Assembly: GCF_029227915.1 (NCBI RefSeq) | Contig: NC_079888.1 | Location: 18,950,001-19,014,000, forward strand | DNA length: 64,000 bases | Source of the DNA: Hydractinia symbiolongicarpus | Lineage: Eukaryota > Cnidaria > Hydrozoa > Anthoathecata > Hydractiniidae | Reading direction: 5' to 3' | Part shown: in pieces, positions 62,901-64,000 of the stretch | Numbering within the stretch: the stretch's first letter is position 1 | How the letters are laid out: each line of letters starts with the position of its first letter | Translations under genes and position numbers: made by a program | The notes under the pieces: model-generated | What the model was told of the DNA's origin: nothing | What the model saw: only the letters and a program-made list of their open reading frames with translations | The model's database searches: none

Positions 62901-63712
62901 TAATGTTATTTTGTGTTTAATCATTTTTGCTTTAATTCAGCATGCTTTTATTGCCTATCATGTAACGTTGTGTCTTTGAGAGTAAAAAAATACACTAAAA
63001 AAATTATTTTATGAAGTTCGTGAAATAAAATAGTTAGGCCCTGGAAAAATCTACGTGCTCGCCCGTCTTTTTTATGCCGCTTTGCGTGCGTTTCGCTACT
63101 TGCGTAGCTAAGCTACCATTTTGCGTGGCAGACAGACAGACTTATACGGGTATTATAATATAGACTAGTCGTTGGCCCGTGGAAAAATCCACGGGGTCGC
63201 CCTCCCTTTATATATCACATTTCGTATTTCCGTTACGGGACGCGGTAACTCTTTTGAACACACAGAATACAGCTATTATTATAGAGATATTAGTGGAGAT
63301 TTATAAATAAAGTTTGATTAAGCTTTCAACAATGCCCGTTTTTTGTGCTCATGTGTACATCTGTAAAATGGAATTTTCTGAAGATGAGTATGTGCAAGTA
63401 TAATAACAATAAAACGATAACCAAACAGCTCTGCATTAAAAGGTTCTCCTACGTTGGTGTTTTCATACGAAATCGAATTTTTTTCTTAGGTATTACCGAT
63501 TCTTTGAACCAATAATGCCTCTCCGTATATACCAACTCGCTAGAAGCATGTACGTTCAACTTCGCGATGGAAAAGCGCATACAAACATTTCAAAAGAACA
63601 AGATATTTTGAAATCACAAACAGTTGCTGCACCAGGAACCTGCGCTCTTAATTTTGGACAAATCACCGGAGGGCATGTGGCTTATTTAACAAGTGCGCTG
63701 ACGAATGATAAG
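40214..63712 (+). CDS. GTF3C1: GTF3C1, TFIIIC B-box-binding subunit (3' part outside window)
   Basis: Largest subunit of general transcription factor IIIC, which binds the B box of tRNA-type promoters in the nucleus. Exons: 40214-40265, 47438-47613, 48281-48435, 48606-48849, 50014-50208, 50565-50790, 51073-51283, 51598-51904, 52104-52253, 52665-52789, 53559-53709, 53891-53999, 54414-54586, 54907-55010, 55263-55362, 56162-56348, 56684-56969, 57055-57215, 57927-58082, 58863-58985, 59918-60105, 60220-60399, 61048-61179, 62093-62235, 63490-63712. All are GT-AG, no exon has a stop, and the sum is 4,257 nt or 1,419 codons, against about 2,100 in vertebrates. Landmarks in order are the N-terminus (ALEEIAYEGLEG), B-block domain (exon 4), YGRFQRLHILHLYLW (exon 12), DVEKYWTDLQFVCLNTPLG (exon 16), LGAGGLDSIFFGHL (exon 17), acidic and basic linkers (exons 11, 19) and a winged-helix-like RVSFTEREDAHIML region (exon 20). 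The last exon ends at GT in phase 0 and the gene continues beyond 64000. The exon 18 donor (57215) is the least certain. Confidence 0.96.
41838..41960 (-). mobile_element. Helitron-like 3' end remnant
   Basis: On the minus strand it reads through a decayed CCCGTGG hairpin and ends in CTAG followed by T (CTAG at 41838-41841). It matches the better copies at 17395 and 63165. The far boundary is not defined. It sits inside the TA-flanked element. Confidence 0.45.
42550..43260. repeat. Three diverged copies of a ~200-320-bp unit
   Basis: Units begin with a TTCTTAACTTTCTTGA type segment near 42558, 42881 and 43077. Each is followed by AAATACTATCCTC, a TATAATGCCT segment, AATAAAGCTTGCTAT and TTGCTATAGCTA. 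The last two also share a TTTATATTTAGAACAAACAA joint. Confidence 0.75.
44147..44923. mobile_element. 777-bp TTAA-flanked element with G25 and C32 tracts
   Basis: It starts CCCTATTCGGTCCGG and ends with the exact reverse complement. TTAA flanks both sides (44143-44146 and 44924-44927). CCCT ends with TTAA duplication are typical of piggyBac-type elements. Just inside the ends are 25 G (44185-44209) and 32 C (44879-44910), each next to a GGATTCCGCC / GGCGGAAT block. The two halves could pair into one long GC-rich stem. No transposase is present. Confidence 0.8.
45041..45899. other. GTF3C1 intron 1, no feature recognised
   Basis: Unremarkable AT-rich intron sequence between the nested elements and the LINE fragment. 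Confidence 0.4.
45900..46633 (+). pseudogene. 5'-truncated copy of the (GAT)n LINE family
   Basis: It begins within the Cys-rich finger region and encodes the C-terminal part (frame 45949-46377, with NFCYLGDMLGSE and VMLYGSQTWAV). Two frameshifts near 45955 and 46377 break it. It ends with the shared CCCATGCTAGCATGG palindrome and (GAT)n tail. It lies in sense orientation in intron 1 of GTF3C1. Confidence 0.85.
46634..47437. other. GTF3C1 intron 1, right end
   Basis: No feature was recognised apart from the acceptor TATTTAG before exon 2. Confidence 0.4.
48606..48849 (+). other. B-block winged-helix domain of GTF3C1 (exon 4)
   Basis: Exon 4 encodes about 81 residues. It starts with KYGDNLVIVAVQEYRRRLLY, continues with RYIMLEIIAKVRWAGF, and ends with a KIYGLDPRTSFHHIKVLLKL helix block and HLITKQ. 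This is the TFIIIC B-block domain, the conserved winged helix for promoter B-box contact. It follows the family order and is uninterrupted. Confidence 0.85.
49408..49421. repeat. G14 tract in GTF3C1 intron 4
   Basis: Fourteen consecutive G in an otherwise AT-rich intron. It is not flanked by the TTAA-element ends seen at 44147. Confidence 0.9.
53060..53430. mobile_element. Candidate ~370-bp MITE in GTF3C1 intron 10
   Basis: AGATTAATTTTCGCAAAT near 53065 and its near-exact reverse complement (ATTTGCGAAAATTAACCT near 53410) bound a stretch rich in TTTGCGAAAAT and AAATTTTCGC words. Similar words occur near 14920-15010 and 27860-27890. The target duplication was not resolved. Confidence 0.45.
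53998..54195. repeat. GTAGGTAGCTGTAG-rich tract at a splice donor
   Basis: GTAGGTAGC, GTAGCTGTAG and GGTAGTTAGCTG words recur about ten times directly after exon 12 of GTF3C1. The first one supplies the exon's own GT donor (GCTG/GTAGGTAGC). Confidence 0.7.
59454..59678 (-). mobile_element. SINE family B copy in GTF3C1 intron 20
   Basis: It has the same (TAA)-type tail (TATTATTACTATTATTTACT near 59458), the GGGTCCTAGATATCAATCCT block, TATAGTCTCTGGCATGACTC and the tRNA-like end GGTTTAAACCC near 59609. It lies antisense to GTF3C1. Confidence 0.75.
60782..60995 (-). mobile_element. Tandem pair of Helitron-like short elements (GTF3C1 intron 22)
   Basis: Two units each start on the plus strand with CTAG (60782 and 60877), carry a decayed CCCGTGG hairpin and a GGGTTCGCC segment, and end with GATACGGCTATTATTATATA or a close form. 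The second unit begins where the first ends. Both lie in the opposite orientation to the gene. Confidence 0.55.
61300..61545 (-). mobile_element. SINE family B copy in GTF3C1 intron 23
   Basis: It carries GGGTCCTGCGAAGGGGGTCC, the AGTTCCCATTTGAGCTACGA block, ATAGTCTCTGGCATAACTCG and a tRNA-like end with CTCTACCACTAGGCTACCAG. The B box is mutated (GGGTTAGAATAC). It is antisense to GTF3C1 and only 120 bases from exon 23. Confidence 0.75.
63031..63290 (-). mobile_element. Second tandem pair of Helitron-like short elements (GTF3C1 intron 24)
   Basis: The unit at 63165-63290 is the best minus-strand copy: CTAG, then the hairpin CCCGTGG-AAAAAT-CCACGGG, GTCGCCC, and an end with ACAGCTATTATTATAGAGAT. 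A more decayed unit at about 63031-63164 sits directly to its left and ends TACGGGTATTATAATATAG. Confidence 0.6.
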
Positions 63713-64000
63713 GTGCGTTTGTTTGTTTTGTTTTGCTTTGTTTTGTAACGTTTTGTTTTGTAACGCTTATTCGTTTACTCGATTTTTGGTTGGTTTATTT
63801 GTTTGTTTACTTACTTTCTTGTGATTTTTTTGTTTGCTTATTTGTTTACTTGTTTTTGTTTACTGTTTTTTTATTTGCTTGAGTTTTTTGTTTGTTTGCC
63901 TGCTTATGTATGTATCTTTGTTTGCTTACTTGATTTGTTTGTTTGTGTTTACTTGTTTATTTTTAAGTGATAGCTCACGAACTTAAGCATATGTCTACAC
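63713..64000 (+). repeat. GTTTGTTT-rich low-complexity intron start
   Basis: After the exon 25 donor the intron consists mostly of TTTGTTTG, TTGTTTTG and TTTACTTG words up to the window edge. No exon was recognised. Confidence 0.7.

Overview
The window is a stretch of animal nuclear genome. It is AT-rich and intron-rich, and most of it is repeats. Two genes are animal or eukaryote-wide housekeeping genes split by GT-AG introns whose phases close exactly. The high load of decayed LINEs, tRNA-derived SINEs, short inverted-repeat elements and minisatellites, together with a LINE family common in cnidarians and other marine invertebrates, suggests a non-vertebrate metazoan, perhaps a hydrozoan cnidarian. 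The species assignment is inference only.

Genes. (1) EXD2, a 3'-5' exonuclease, lies on the minus strand at 841-3769. Four coding exons including the stop are present, and the 5' end lies upstream and was not found. (2) A minus-strand gene at 16963-28795 has seven exons in phase (603 codons) that join an N-terminal RNA-recognition-motif fold to an unrecognised C-terminal region. I could not assign it to a known family. (3) GTF3C1, the largest (B-box-binding) subunit of TFIIIC, lies on the plus strand from 40214 to the right edge. Its 25 coding exons sum to exactly 1419 codons, and the last third of the protein lies beyond the window. Genes 2 and 3 are divergent, with about 11.4 kb between their start codons.

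Layout. 1-840: decayed repeats. 841-3769: EXD2. 3770-15390: no gene seen; holds a tRNA-derived SINE, a dead Ty3/gypsy-type pol, and two inverted-repeat elements. 15391-16215: a 26-bp minisatellite. 16963-28795: the RRM gene, with a 22-bp minisatellite in one intron and a nest of three non-LTR retrotransposon bodies in another. 28796-40213: intergenic, with SINEs, a TTAA-flanked element, and 59-bp and 53-bp tandem arrays. 40214-64000: GTF3C1. Its 7.2-kb first intron carries an old element broken by a 3,031-bp TA-flanked element and a 777-bp TTAA-flanked element, plus a truncated LINE. Later introns carry SINEs and Helitron-like short elements.

I did not find an operon-like or defence-like system. 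The best leads are the unassigned RRM gene, the nested-element intron whose history can be read from a paralogous empty site, and several short inverted-repeat families that look undescribed from sequence alone.
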